The notes under the pieces: generated by a model | Told to the model about the DNA's origin: nothing | Databases searched by the model: none | Seen by the model: only the letters and a program-made list of their open reading frames with translations | Source: DAITAZ01 sp036824045 | Lineage (GTDB): Bacteria; Pseudomonadota; Gammaproteobacteria; Burkholderiales; Rhodocyclaceae | Direction of reading: 5' to 3' | NCBI GenBank assembly: GCA_036824045.1 | Contig: DAITAZ010000013.1 | Coordinates: forward strand, 1-64,000 | Length of the DNA: 64,000 nucleotides | Shown: positions 1 to 7,452 of the stretch, one piece after another | How the letters are laid out: every line of letters starts with the position of its first letter | Numbering within the stretch: the stretch's first letter is position 1 | Position numbers and translations under genes: made by a program

Positions 1-892
1 GCCAGCGCGGGGTGGCGAAGGCTTCGGCGAGGAAGTCCACCAGCACCCGCACCTTGACCGAGAGGTGCTTGCGGGAGGGATAGACGGCGCAGATGCCGAG
101 TTCCGGCCCGCGGTAGTCGGGCAGTACTTCCACCAGCCGGCGCCTGGCCAGGTCGTCGCCGACGAGAAAATCGGGTTGCAGGACGAGGCCCTGGTGGGCG
201 AGGGCCACGGCGCGGCAGGTTTCGCCGTTGTTGGCCCGCAGCCGGGGTTCGGTCTGGATTTCTTCTTCGCCATGGGGGCCGGTGAGCGCCCAGGTGTCGC
301 CCCGGGCGGCGTAGGAGTAGGCGATCACCCGGTGCGCGGCCAGTTCCTGCACGGTGGTGGGGGTGCCGTGGCGGGCCAGGTATTCGGGTGTGGCGCAGAG
401 GATGATGCGGGTGCTGGCGAGCCGCCGGTAAACGAGGCTGGAGTCCTGCAGCCGGCTGATGCGGATGACCACGTCGAAGCCTTCTTCCACCACGTCCACC
501 AACCGGTCGGAGAGATTGACCTCCAGTTCCACGTCCGGGTAACGCTCCATGAAGGGGCCCCACAGGGGCGCCAGATGGAAGATGCCGAAGGAGAAGGGGG
601 CGTTGACCCGCAGTTTGCCCACCGGGTGTCCGGTCACCCGCCCGACGGCGCTGTCGGCTTCGTCGAGCTCGGCCAGGATCTGCTTGCAGCGGGCGTAGTA
701 GGCGCGCCCGGCTTCGGTGAGGGAAAGCCGCCGGGTGGTGCGCTGGAGCAGGCGGGCGCCGAGGCGGGATTCCAGTTCGATGATGCTGCGGGAGACGGCG
801 GCCTTGGAGAGGCGGAGGGTGTCGCCAGCGGCGACAAAGCTGCCGGCTTCGACGACGGCGACGAAGCATTCCATTTCTCGAAAGCGGTCCAT
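1..892 (-). CDS. LysR-family transcriptional regulator (C-terminus cut by window edge)
   Basis: DNA-binding regulator with an N-terminal winged helix-turn-helix (about residues 1-60, containing LSKAAVSRSIIELESRLG) and a LysR substrate-binding domain covering the rest (from about residue 88). About 297 codons are visible and the stop lies beyond base 1, so it is nearly complete. The start is the ATG at 890-892. It is transcribed divergently from the DODA-type dioxygenase beginning at 1014, the classic layout of a LysR regulator and its target, so control of that gene is a reasonable inference. The inducer cannot be predicted. Confidence 0.9.
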   Translation of the reverse strand, partial: MDRFREMECFVAVVEAGSFVAAGDTLRLSKAAVSRSIIELESRLGARLLQRTTRRLSLTEAGRAYYARCKQILAELDEADSAVGRVTGHPVGKLRVNAPFSFGIFHLAPLWGPFMERYPDVELEVNLSDRLVDVVEEGFDVVIRISRLQDSSLVYRRLASTRIILCATPEYLARHGTPTTVQELAAHRVIAYSYAARGDTWALTGPHGEEEIQTEPRLRANNGETCRAVALAHQGLVLQPDFLVGDDLARRRLVEVLPDYRGPELGICAVYPSRKHLSVKVRVLVDFLAEAFATPRW

Positions 893-900
893 GGCTCGAT

Positions 901-919
901 TGTCTCGTATTCCGGGACA
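901..919. promoter_or_regulatory. Candidate LysR operator (T-N11-A type dyad)
   Basis: The sequence TGTCTCGTATTCCGGGACA has arms TGTCTC and GGGACA, complementary at five of six positions. It sits 8 bases upstream of the LysR start and within the 121-base divergent intergenic region. The T-N11-A shape fits LysR-type autoregulatory sites. A weak candidate -10 (TATAGT, 963-968) for the rightward gene lies about 45 bases further on. Pattern match only. Confidence 0.35.
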
Positions 920-1013
920 GTCCATCAATGGAAGGCGGATTTATCCGGTCTTCGGTTGCCAATATAGTGTGTCCATCGCCGGGCGCTTCCGGCACTTTCG
1001 AGATGGAACCGCC

Positions 1014-1799
1014 ATGAAGCTGCCCGCGTTGTTTGTTTCCCACGGCGCGCCAACCTTTGCCCTGGCGCCCGGCCAGCTCGGCCCGCGGCTGAAGGCGCTG
1101 GGCCAGGCCTTGCCCCGGCCCCGGGCGGTGCTGGTGGTGTCACCCCACTGGATGACGCGGGGGCTGGAAGTGACGGCCAGCCCGGCGCCGGAGACGATCC
1201 ACGATTTTGGCGGCTTCGCGCGGGAGCTCTACAGCCTGCGCTATCCGGCGCCGGGCGCGCCGGAGGTGGCGGCGGAGATCGTCGAGCACCTGGCCCGCCA
1301 CGGCCTGCACGCGGTGGCCAACCCGCGCCGGGGCCTGGACCACGGCGCCTGGGTGCCGCTGATGCACCTCTATCCCCAGGCGGATGTGCCGGTGCTGCAG
1401 CTTTCCCAGCCGCCGGTGCCTTCGCCACTGGTTCTGCTGCAACTGGGCGAGGCCTTGTCCGGGCTGCGGGAACAGGGGGTGTTGGTGGTCGGCTCCGGCA
1501 GCCTGACCCACAACCTCTACGACATCGGCCTGGGGCCGGCGGCGGGGGACTATGCCCGGGCGTTCGCCGACTGGGTGTGGGCACGCATTGCCGAGGGCGA
1601 TCTGGGCGCGCTGCTGGATTACCGCAGCCTGGCGCCCGGCGCGACCCGGGCGCACCCCAGCGATGAGCACCTGCTGCCGCTCTTCGTGGCGCTGGGTGCT
1701 GCGGGCGCGGACTGGCGCGCGGCGCGGCGGCTGGAAGGCGGCATCGATTGCCACGTGCTGAGCATGGACAGCTTTGCCTTTGGCTGCGCGGATCACTGA
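1014..1799 (+). CDS. DODA-type extradiol aromatic ring-opening dioxygenase (YgiD-like)
   Basis: 261-residue member of the class III extradiol (LigB/DODA) fold. Metal-binding histidines expected for the family are visible in VSHGAP (near residue 9), SPHW (near 45) and HDFGGF (near 63); a further conserved histidine is in the DHGAWVPL segment. Family members bind a metal ion and cleave catechol-type rings; E. coli YgiD acts on DOPA in vitro, while the natural substrate is usually unknown. The ATG at 1014 gives the normal family N-terminus MKLPALFVSHG; upstream in-frame codons belong to the divergent promoter region. Probably controlled by the adjacent LysR protein. Confidence 0.88.
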   Translation: MKLPALFVSHGAPTFALAPGQLGPRLKALGQALPRPRAVLVVSPHWMTRGLEVTASPAPETIHDFGGFARELYSLRYPAPGAPEVAAEIVEHLARHGLHAVANPRRGLDHGAWVPLMHLYPQADVPVLQLSQPPVPSPLVLLQLGEALSGLREQGVLVVGSGSLTHNLYDIGLGPAAGDYARAFADWVWARIAEGDLGALLDYRSLAPGATRAHPSDEHLLPLFVALGAAGADWRAARRLEGGIDCHVLSMDSFAFGCADH

Positions 1800-1843
1800 T
1801 CCCCGCCCGCGCCCCCAACCGAATACAGAACAGAGAGACCACC

Positions 1844-2389
1844 ATGCACCGCACGCGCTACACCGTTACCGCCATGGCCCTGCACTGGCTGATGGCGCTG
1901 GGCATCCTGGGCACTTTCGCCCTGGGTGTGTATATGCACGAACTGCCGCTCTCGCCGGGCAAGTTGCAGCTCTATTCCTGGCACAAGTGGGCGGGGGTGA
2001 GCCTCTTTCTGCTGGGGCTGCTGCGGCTGGCGTGGCGGCTCGGTCATCCGGCGCCGCCCCTGCCCGCGGCCATGGCCGCGCCCCTGCGCCGGGCGGCGGG
2101 GGCGGCCCACGGGCTGCTCTACGCCCTGATGTTCGCCATTCCGCTCAGTGGCTGGCTGATGAGCTCGGCCAAGGGTTTCCAGACCGTGTGGTTCGGGCTG
2201 CTGCCGCTGCCGGATGTGGTGCCCAAGGACAAGGGGCTGGGCGACCAGCTCCGCGCCCTGCACGAGGCACTCAACTTCACCCTGCTGGCCCTGCTGGTGG
2301 GCCACGCGGGTGCGGCGCTCAAGCACCACTTCATCGACCGGGATGACGTGCTCACCCGCATGCTGCCCGGCCGCCGGTCGCGCACCTGA
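1844..2389 (+). CDS. Cytochrome b561 family membrane protein
   Basis: 181-residue di-heme b-type cytochrome of the inner membrane with four predicted transmembrane helices (about 12-30, 47-65, 90-112 and 145-165). Candidate heme-ligating histidines are in the HWLMALG, WHKWAG, AHGLLY and LHEALNF segments. The family shuttles electrons between quinol and periplasmic acceptors. It starts 44 bases after the dioxygenase and is followed by two YceI genes; b561-YceI pairing (E. coli yceJ-yceI) is common, so electron transfer linked to a periplasmic isoprenoid carrier is a plausible but unproven role. Confidence 0.9.
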   Translation: MHRTRYTVTAMALHWLMALGILGTFALGVYMHELPLSPGKLQLYSWHKWAGVSLFLLGLLRLAWRLGHPAPPLPAAMAAPLRRAAGAAHGLLYALMFAIPLSGWLMSSAKGFQTVWFGLLPLPDVVPKDKGLGDQLRALHEALNFTLLALLVGHAGAALKHHFIDRDDVLTRMLPGRRSRT

Positions 2390-2423
2390 CAAAACGCCCC
2401 ATCCTCATCCGGAGAGACTCATC

Positions 2424-2993
2424 ATGAACATGAAACTGTTGCGTGGCGCCGCGCTTGCCGCGGCCCTGGCGCCGGCGGTGGCCGCCCAGGCGGTGGAATA
2501 CAAGGCCGTCGATGGGGCGAGCAGCCGCGTCGTCTTCACCTACACCCAGATGGGTGTGGCCATGGACGGCAGCTTTGGCAAGTTTGCCGCCCAGATCAAC
2601 TTCGATCCGGCCCGGCCGGAGGCTGCCCGGGCGGTGCTGGAGATCCAGCTCGCCAGCATCGACGCCGGTTCGCCCGAGGCCAACGAGGAAGTCAAGGGCA
2701 AGGCCTGGTTCAATGCCGCCGCCCATCCGCTGGCCAGGTTTGAATCCACCGCCGTCAAGGCGCTGGGCGGCAACCGTTACCAGCTTGCCGGCAAGCTCAG
2801 CATCAAGGGCCGCACCCGGGAGATCACCGCGCCGCTGACCTACAGCCCGCAGGGCAAGGTGGGCGTGTTCGATGGCGCTTTCACCCTCAGGCGGGCCGAT
2901 TTCGCCATCGGCGAAGGCCAGTGGGCTGACTTCGGGGTGGTCGCCAACGACATCCAGGTCAAGTTTCACATCACCAGCCCGGCCGCCCGCTAA
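2424..2993 (+). CDS. YceI family periplasmic lipocalin-like protein (copy 1)
   Basis: 189-residue secreted protein with a signal peptide ending near AVAAQA (residues 1-22) followed by a YceI beta-barrel. YceI proteins bind long isoprenoids or fatty acids in an extended hydrophobic pocket. The start ATG at 2424 follows a GGAGAG ribosome-binding site. It is the first of two adjacent YceI genes with clearly diverged sequences, downstream of cytochrome b561 and probably co-transcribed with it. The precise ligand is unknown. Confidence 0.9.
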   Translation: MNMKLLRGAALAAALAPAVAAQAVEYKAVDGASSRVVFTYTQMGVAMDGSFGKFAAQINFDPARPEAARAVLEIQLASIDAGSPEANEEVKGKAWFNAAAHPLARFESTAVKALGGNRYQLAGKLSIKGRTREITAPLTYSPQGKVGVFDGAFTLRRADFAIGEGQWADFGVVANDIQVKFHITSPAAR

Positions 2994-3040
2994 GGGTGCC
3001 GGCTACTACGTTTCGCAACCCCAGACAGGAGAGTTTCCCC

Positions 3041-3610
3041 ATGAAAAAGATGATCGTTTCCGCCGCCCTCGCCACCCTGTTTTCCGGCGCGGCCCTGGCT
3101 GCCCCGGAGGTCTACACGGTGGACAGCAGCCATACCTTCCCCCGGTTTTCGTACAACCACCTGGGTTTTTCCAAGCAGCTTTCCCGCTTCAACAAGACCA
3201 CCGGGACGGTGACGCTGGACAAGGCCGCCCGCAGCGGCGCGGTGGAGGTGAGTATCGACATGAAGTCGGTGGACACGGGCTCCAGCGTGTTCGACGGCCA
3301 CATCCAGGGGGCTGATTTCCTGGATACGGCCAATTTCCCCACGGCCACCTTCAAATCCACCAGAGTGGTGTTCGAGGGCGAGAAGCCGGTGAGCGTGGAA
3401 GGGAACCTCACCATCAAGGGCGTGACCAAGCCGGTTACGCTGACCGTGACGTCGTTCCAGGCGATGCCCCACCCGATGCTGAAGAAGGACGCCATTGGCG
3501 CCAACGCCAGCACCGTCATCAAGCGTACCGAGTTCAATGCCGGCAAGTACGCGCCCCACGTGGGCGACGAAGTGACCCTGGATATCGCGCTGGAAGCGAT
3601 CAAGCAGTAA
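3041..3610 (+). CDS. YceI family periplasmic protein (copy 2)
   Basis: 189 residues with a signal peptide (MKKMIVSAALATLFSGAALA, cleavage near residue 20) and a full YceI domain starting VYTVDSSHTFPRFSYNHLGF. It is closer to the canonical YceI consensus than the neighbouring copy: the initial VDSSHT...F.Y.H.GF signature is intact here. The start follows GACAGGAGAG at good spacing. Same size and fold as copy 1 and 47 bases from it, which suggests an old tandem duplication with specialisation. Confidence 0.92.
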   Translation: MKKMIVSAALATLFSGAALAAPEVYTVDSSHTFPRFSYNHLGFSKQLSRFNKTTGTVTLDKAARSGAVEVSIDMKSVDTGSSVFDGHIQGADFLDTANFPTATFKSTRVVFEGEKPVSVEGNLTIKGVTKPVTLTVTSFQAMPHPMLKKDAIGANASTVIKRTEFNAGKYAPHVGDEVTLDIALEAIKQ

Positions 3611-3676
3611 GCCGCCGTGACGGCCGCGCCGGGCTGCCGGCGTGGCCAATCCCCCGAGAGACGAAAAGGAGACCCC

Positions 3677-4267
3677 ATGCGCCCCGCCCTCAACCCCGAA
3701 GCCCTGGCCCAGTTGTTCACCGAGGCCCGCACCCACAATGGCTTTCTGCCCGAGCCGGTGGCGGAAGCGACGCTCCGCCAGTTGTACGACCTGATGAAAT
3801 GGGCCCCGACCTCGATGAATGCCCAGCCGGCGCGGCTGGTGTTCGTGGTGAGCGCCGCGGCCAAGCAGAAGCTGGCGCCGGCGCTCTCGCCCGGCAATCT
3901 GGACAAGACCCTGGCGGCGCCGGTGACGGCCATCATCGCCCAGGACAGCCGCTTCTTCGAGCATCTGCCCACGCAGTTTCCCGCCTACGACGCCAGGCCC
4001 ATGTTCGAGGCCAATGCCGAGCTGGCCGGCGCGACGGCCTTCCGCAACAGCTCGCTGCAGGGGGCGTACCTGATCCTGGCCGCCCGGGCGCTGGGGCTCG
4101 ATTGCGGCCCCATGTCCGGCTTCGATGCTGCCCGGGTGAACGAGGCGTTCTTCCCGGATGGGCGTTACCAGGCCAATTTCCTGTGCAATCTGGGCTGGGG
4201 GGATGCGAGCAAGCTCTATCCCCGTGGTCCGCGCCTGAGCTTCGAGGAGGTGTGCCGCATCACCTGA
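3677..4267 (+). CDS. rutE: RutE/HadB-type malonic semialdehyde reductase (nitroreductase family)
   Basis: 196-residue FMN-dependent nitroreductase-fold protein of the RutE/HadB subfamily, which reduces malonic semialdehyde to 3-hydroxypropionate in pyrimidine breakdown. Family features seen are the MKWAPTSMNAQPARLVFV cofactor-binding segment and the LDCGPMSGFD motif. The ATG at 3677 follows AAAAGGAG. No other rut genes are nearby, so a general aldehyde or nitro reductase role is equally possible and the symbol is by homology only. Confidence 0.75.
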   Translation: MRPALNPEALAQLFTEARTHNGFLPEPVAEATLRQLYDLMKWAPTSMNAQPARLVFVVSAAAKQKLAPALSPGNLDKTLAAPVTAIIAQDSRFFEHLPTQFPAYDARPMFEANAELAGATAFRNSSLQGAYLILAARALGLDCGPMSGFDAARVNEAFFPDGRYQANFLCNLGWGDASKLYPRGPRLSFEEVCRIT

Positions 4268-4393
4268 TGCGGGTGCCGCCTCGCCGGCACGGGTGTCGCC
4301 CGGCGCACCGGGCGCGGTATAGTCGGAGGCTCTGTCGGGAACGGCCGGATGGCCGGCTCCCGGCCACGAGAATGCGACGCGAGGAGAGCAGGC

Positions 4394-4741
4394 ATGCGGG
4401 AGGATCAGGGATATCAACAGCTCGCCGGCCCGGGGGCAAGGCCCGGTGGCAGCGTGGTGGGGCGGGCGTTTGCCTGGGTGGCGGGCACGCTACTGCTGGT
4501 GGCGGGGCTGGCCGCCTCGGTGTTCGTGTTTGCCGCGCTGTTGGTGGTGGCGGTGGTGGTGGGCGGGTATTTCTGGTGGAAGACCCGGGCCGTGCGCCAG
4601 CAGTTGAAGGCGCAGATGGAGGCCGCCCAGCAGGCGGCCCGGGAGCGGCGCCCGGCGGGCCCGGCACCGGCCGGGGCCCCGCAGCCCGAAGGCAGCGGCA
4701 AGGTGATCGAGGGTGAAGTCATCCGCCGGGGCGAGGATTAG
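4394..4741 (+). CDS. Small membrane protein of unknown function
   Basis: 115-residue protein with a strongly hydrophobic stretch (about residues 23-62) that probably forms two closely spaced transmembrane helices, then a charged cytoplasmic helix (ARERRPAGP region) and a short C-terminus ending VIRRGED. The start at 4394 is set by GAGGAG about 8 bases upstream. I do not recognise a named family. It stands between the nitroreductase and the ankyrin gene with about 125 and 170 bases of flanking sequence, so it may be its own transcription unit. Confidence 0.6.
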   Translation: MREDQGYQQLAGPGARPGGSVVGRAFAWVAGTLLLVAGLAASVFVFAALLVVAVVVGGYFWWKTRAVRQQLKAQMEAAQQAARERRPAGPAPAGAPQPEGSGKVIEGEVIRRGED

Positions 4742-4910
4742 CCGAGCGGATGGGTGAGGGGCCGCGCCACCCGGGCGGGACTGTCCGGCACGCAGGCTCC
4801 CGGTGGGCGGGGCGCGTGGGTGGCGGATTGATATCTGTCAATTTCAACACCGGGGTCCATTGGCCACACTGCGTCCGAGGCGCCCGCTGGGGGCGCGAGG
4901 AGGACGACGG

Positions 4911-5423
4911 ATGGCCGGTAAGACGCGCAAGCTGAAACTTGTACTGGGATTGGCGTGGATGCTGGGGCTGGCGGCGCCGGTCTGGGCCGAAGCGCCTGCG
5001 GCGGTGCTGGGGCAGAACGACCTGCCGATTCATGATGCGGCGCGGATCGGCGCCCGCGCCGACGTGGAACGGCTGCTCAAGGCCAACCCGGCGCATCGGG
5101 AAGCCCGGACTGCGCTGGGCTGGACGCCCTTGCATCTGGCGGCGACCAACCCGGACCCGGGGCCGCTCCAAGCCCTGTTGGCCGCCGGTGCCGAGGTTGG
5201 GGCGCGGGACGCGGAGGGCGCCACGCCGCTTCATCTGGCGGCCTACGCCAACAAGGTGGAGCATTCGCGCCTGCTGCTGCACGCGGGGGCCGACGTGAAT
5301 ATCAAGACCCACAGCGGGCGGGACGTGCTGTCGCTGGCGCGCAAGATGCGGGCGGATGAAACGGCCGGCGTGATCTCCCTGTGGGTGCTCAAGGGCTGCA
5401 AGCCGCGTCAGGCGGGGTGTTGA
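4911..5423 (+). CDS. Periplasmic ankyrin-repeat protein
   Basis: 170 residues: a signal peptide (about 1-25, ending PVWAEA), then ankyrin repeats with recognisable cores GWTPLHLAATN and GATPLHLAAYANKVEHSRLLLHAGADVN. Ankyrin repeats mediate protein-protein contacts. The ATG at 4911 follows GAGGAGGA. The stop codon is two bases from the start of the FCSD-type flavoprotein, so the two are translationally coupled. I infer that the ankyrin protein is a periplasmic partner or stabiliser of that enzyme. Confidence 0.82.
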   Translation: MAGKTRKLKLVLGLAWMLGLAAPVWAEAPAAVLGQNDLPIHDAARIGARADVERLLKANPAHREARTALGWTPLHLAATNPDPGPLQALLAAGAEVGARDAEGATPLHLAAYANKVEHSRLLLHAGADVNIKTHSGRDVLSLARKMRADETAGVISLWVLKGCKPRQAGC

Positions 5424-5425
5424 GC

Positions 5426-6721
5426 ATGGTGGCGAGCCACCAGCGGCGGCGTTTGCTGGGCGCCGGCCTGGCCGTGGCCGGGGGGCTGGCCGGGTGGCCG
5501 TTGCGCGCGCAGGGCGAGCTGTTGCCCAGGAGCGCTGCCCGCCGGGTGGTGATCGTGGGCGGGGGGTGGGGCGGTCTCGCAACGGCCAAGCGCTTGCGTG
5601 GCGAGGCGCCGGAACTGGAGGTGGTGCTGGTGGACCCGGCGGCGACGTTGTGGAGCCTGCCCACCAGCCACCGCTGGCATTTTGGCCTGGGCGCAGGCGC
5701 GCCCTTGGGGGTTGAGCGGCGCCGGGCGGCGGAGGCGCTCGGCTACCGTTTTGTGCAGGCGAGGGTGTCGGCGGTGGATCGGGACGCCCGCGCGGTGGTG
5801 ACGGAACAGGGGCGGATCGGTTACGACTGGCTGGTGCTGGCGCCGGGCGTGCGCCATGACTACAGCGGCTGGTTTGGCGCGGAAGCCGCCCCCGCCCGCG
5901 AGGCCGCCAGCCGCTATCCGGCCGCCATGCTGGCGGGTGCCGAGCAGCAGGCCTTCCGGGCGCAACTGGATGCCTTCCGGGGGGGCGAGTGGTTGATCGC
6001 GGTGCCGCCCCTGCCCTACCGCTGTCCGCCCGCCCCTTACGAGCGGGCGGTGATGCTGGCCTGGTGGATGCAGTCCCGCAAGCTCCCCGGGCGGGTTACG
6101 GTGATCGACCCCAACCCCATCGTGCCGGCCTACGCCAAGGTGTTTGCCCAGGTGTATCCGGAGCAGATCCGCTATCTGCCGGATCAACGGGTGCGGGAGG
6201 TGGACCCGTTTGCGCGCCGGGTGAGCACGGAAGTGGAGGACATCGGTTTCGACCAGGCGACGCTCATCCCCCCGCAGCAGGCGGGCGATCTGGTGGGGCA
6301 GGCCGGGCTGGCGGGGCGGGACGCGGAAGGCCGGCCGGGCGGATGGGCGGACCAGGACCCGCTGAGTTTTCGCAGCCGGGCGGACGGGCGGATCTTCGTC
6401 ATCGGCGATGCCATCGGCCGGGTGTCGCCCTTGTTCGGCTTCTATCCCAAGACAGGCCACATGGCGGCCCGGCAGGGGCAGATCGTGGCCGGCGTGATCA
6501 GTGCGGAGGCCCGGGAACGCCCGGCTCCCCCGGCCTTGCCCGAGGGCATCTGCCACGTGTTCACCAACCTGGCGCCGCGGGAGATGCTGCGCATCGACAC
6601 CCGTTACCGGCTACGGGGAGATGGCTGGCTGGTGCAGACGGCAAGCCAGCATTTCGATCCCCAGCCCCGGGACGAGGATCTGCTGTGGGCGCGGGGGATG
6701 CTCGCGGAACTGGGCGGCTGA
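5426..6721 (+). CDS. FCSD-type FAD-dependent oxidoreductase, Tat-exported
   Basis: 431-residue flavoprotein related to the FccB/SoxF subunit of flavocytochrome c sulfide dehydrogenase. A twin-arginine-like leader (RRRLLGAGLAVAGG, residues 6-20) precedes the FAD-binding motif VVIVGGGWGGLATAKRL. A conserved YRCPPAPYER segment and a second cysteine in PEGICHVF near the C-terminus resemble the redox-active cysteine pair of FCSD. Family enzymes oxidise sulfide and pass electrons to a cytochrome c subunit, but no cytochrome c gene is adjacent; the partner here is an ankyrin protein. Sulfide oxidation is therefore an inference. Confidence 0.8.
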   Translation: MVASHQRRRLLGAGLAVAGGLAGWPLRAQGELLPRSAARRVVIVGGGWGGLATAKRLRGEAPELEVVLVDPAATLWSLPTSHRWHFGLGAGAPLGVERRRAAEALGYRFVQARVSAVDRDARAVVTEQGRIGYDWLVLAPGVRHDYSGWFGAEAAPAREAASRYPAAMLAGAEQQAFRAQLDAFRGGEWLIAVPPLPYRCPPAPYERAVMLAWWMQSRKLPGRVTVIDPNPIVPAYAKVFAQVYPEQIRYLPDQRVREVDPFARRVSTEVEDIGFDQATLIPPQQAGDLVGQAGLAGRDAEGRPGGWADQDPLSFRSRADGRIFVIGDAIGRVSPLFGFYPKTGHMAARQGQIVAGVISAEARERPAPPALPEGICHVFTNLAPREMLRIDTRYRLRGDGWLVQTASQHFDPQPRDEDLLWARGMLAELGG

Positions 6722-6740
6722 GCCCCGGGGGCAAAAGGGC

Positions 6741-7244
6741 TCAGTGCCGGGCCCAGCGGCTCACCTTGCCCTGTTTGTCCACCAGCAGGGTTTCGAACAA
6801 TTCCCGGCGCACGGTCTGGGCCTTGGCTTCGCCGTCGAGCATGGTGCACGCGGTTTCGCAGAAGGGGTTGGAGTTCTCGCGACCGGGGGCGCCGATGGGG
6901 GTGCCCGGTACGGCAATGCCCCGTGCCCTCGGTTTTTCCTTGAGCAGTTCCTTGATGTCTTCGGCGGGCACATGGCCTTCCACGAAGTAGCCGGCGACGG
7001 TGGCGGTGTGCACGGATTCCAGATCCTTGGGCACGCCCAGGCGGCGCTTGATGGCGGGCAGGTCGTCCACCTCGGTGACCTTGACGGCGAAGCCCGCATC
7101 CCGCAGGTGTTCCGCCCAGTCGATGCAGGCGAGGCAGGGTTTGGGGGCAAAGACTTCCACCGGCGGGTAGTCGCTGGCCAGGGCGGCGACGCTACCGAGG
7201 GACACGACGGTGGCGATGAGCAGGTGGCGGACTGGGCTGGGCAT
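6741..7244 (-). CDS. DUF411 metal-binding periplasmic protein
   Basis: 167 residues with a signal peptide (about 1-23) and a DUF411 domain. Conserved cysteines are seen in PCLACIDWAEHL (CxxC near residues 35-38) and NPFCETACTM near the C-terminus. DUF411 proteins are found in copper and metal-handling loci. The ATG at 7242-7244 is chosen over upstream in-frame codons because it starts the signal peptide and follows AAGGGAG. It converges with the flavoprotein gene, whose stop is 19 bases away. Confidence 0.82.
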   Translation of the reverse strand: MPSPVRHLLIATVVSLGSVAALASDYPPVEVFAPKPCLACIDWAEHLRDAGFAVKVTEVDDLPAIKRRLGVPKDLESVHTATVAGYFVEGHVPAEDIKELLKEKPRARGIAVPGTPIGAPGRENSNPFCETACTMLDGEAKAQTVRRELFETLLVDKQGKVSRWARH

Positions 7245-7324
7245 GGCGGGCGCTCCCTTGGGGGTGTGGGACGATTGTGGAAGCGGTGCGCGCGTCACAC
7301 AAGCGGGGCTGCGCAAAAACCGGC

Positions 7325-7348
7325 AAAGAAAAAGCCCCGGGTGGGGCC
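7325..7348 (-). terminator. Intrinsic terminator of the acyl-CoA/actP operon
   Basis: Read on the minus strand, stem GCCCC/GGGGC with an ACCC loop is followed by TTTTTCTTT. It lies about 105 bases downstream of the actP stop codon and ends the long leftward operon. Confidence 0.8.
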
Positions 7349-7452
7349 AGTTGAGGGCTGACCGTCCGGGGCAAAGAGAGGAAGAGGCAAGTGCCCTTCC
7401 CGAGGGGCATTGCGCCCCTGTGGGATCGTGGCGGGCCGAGGCCCGCGGGTGA

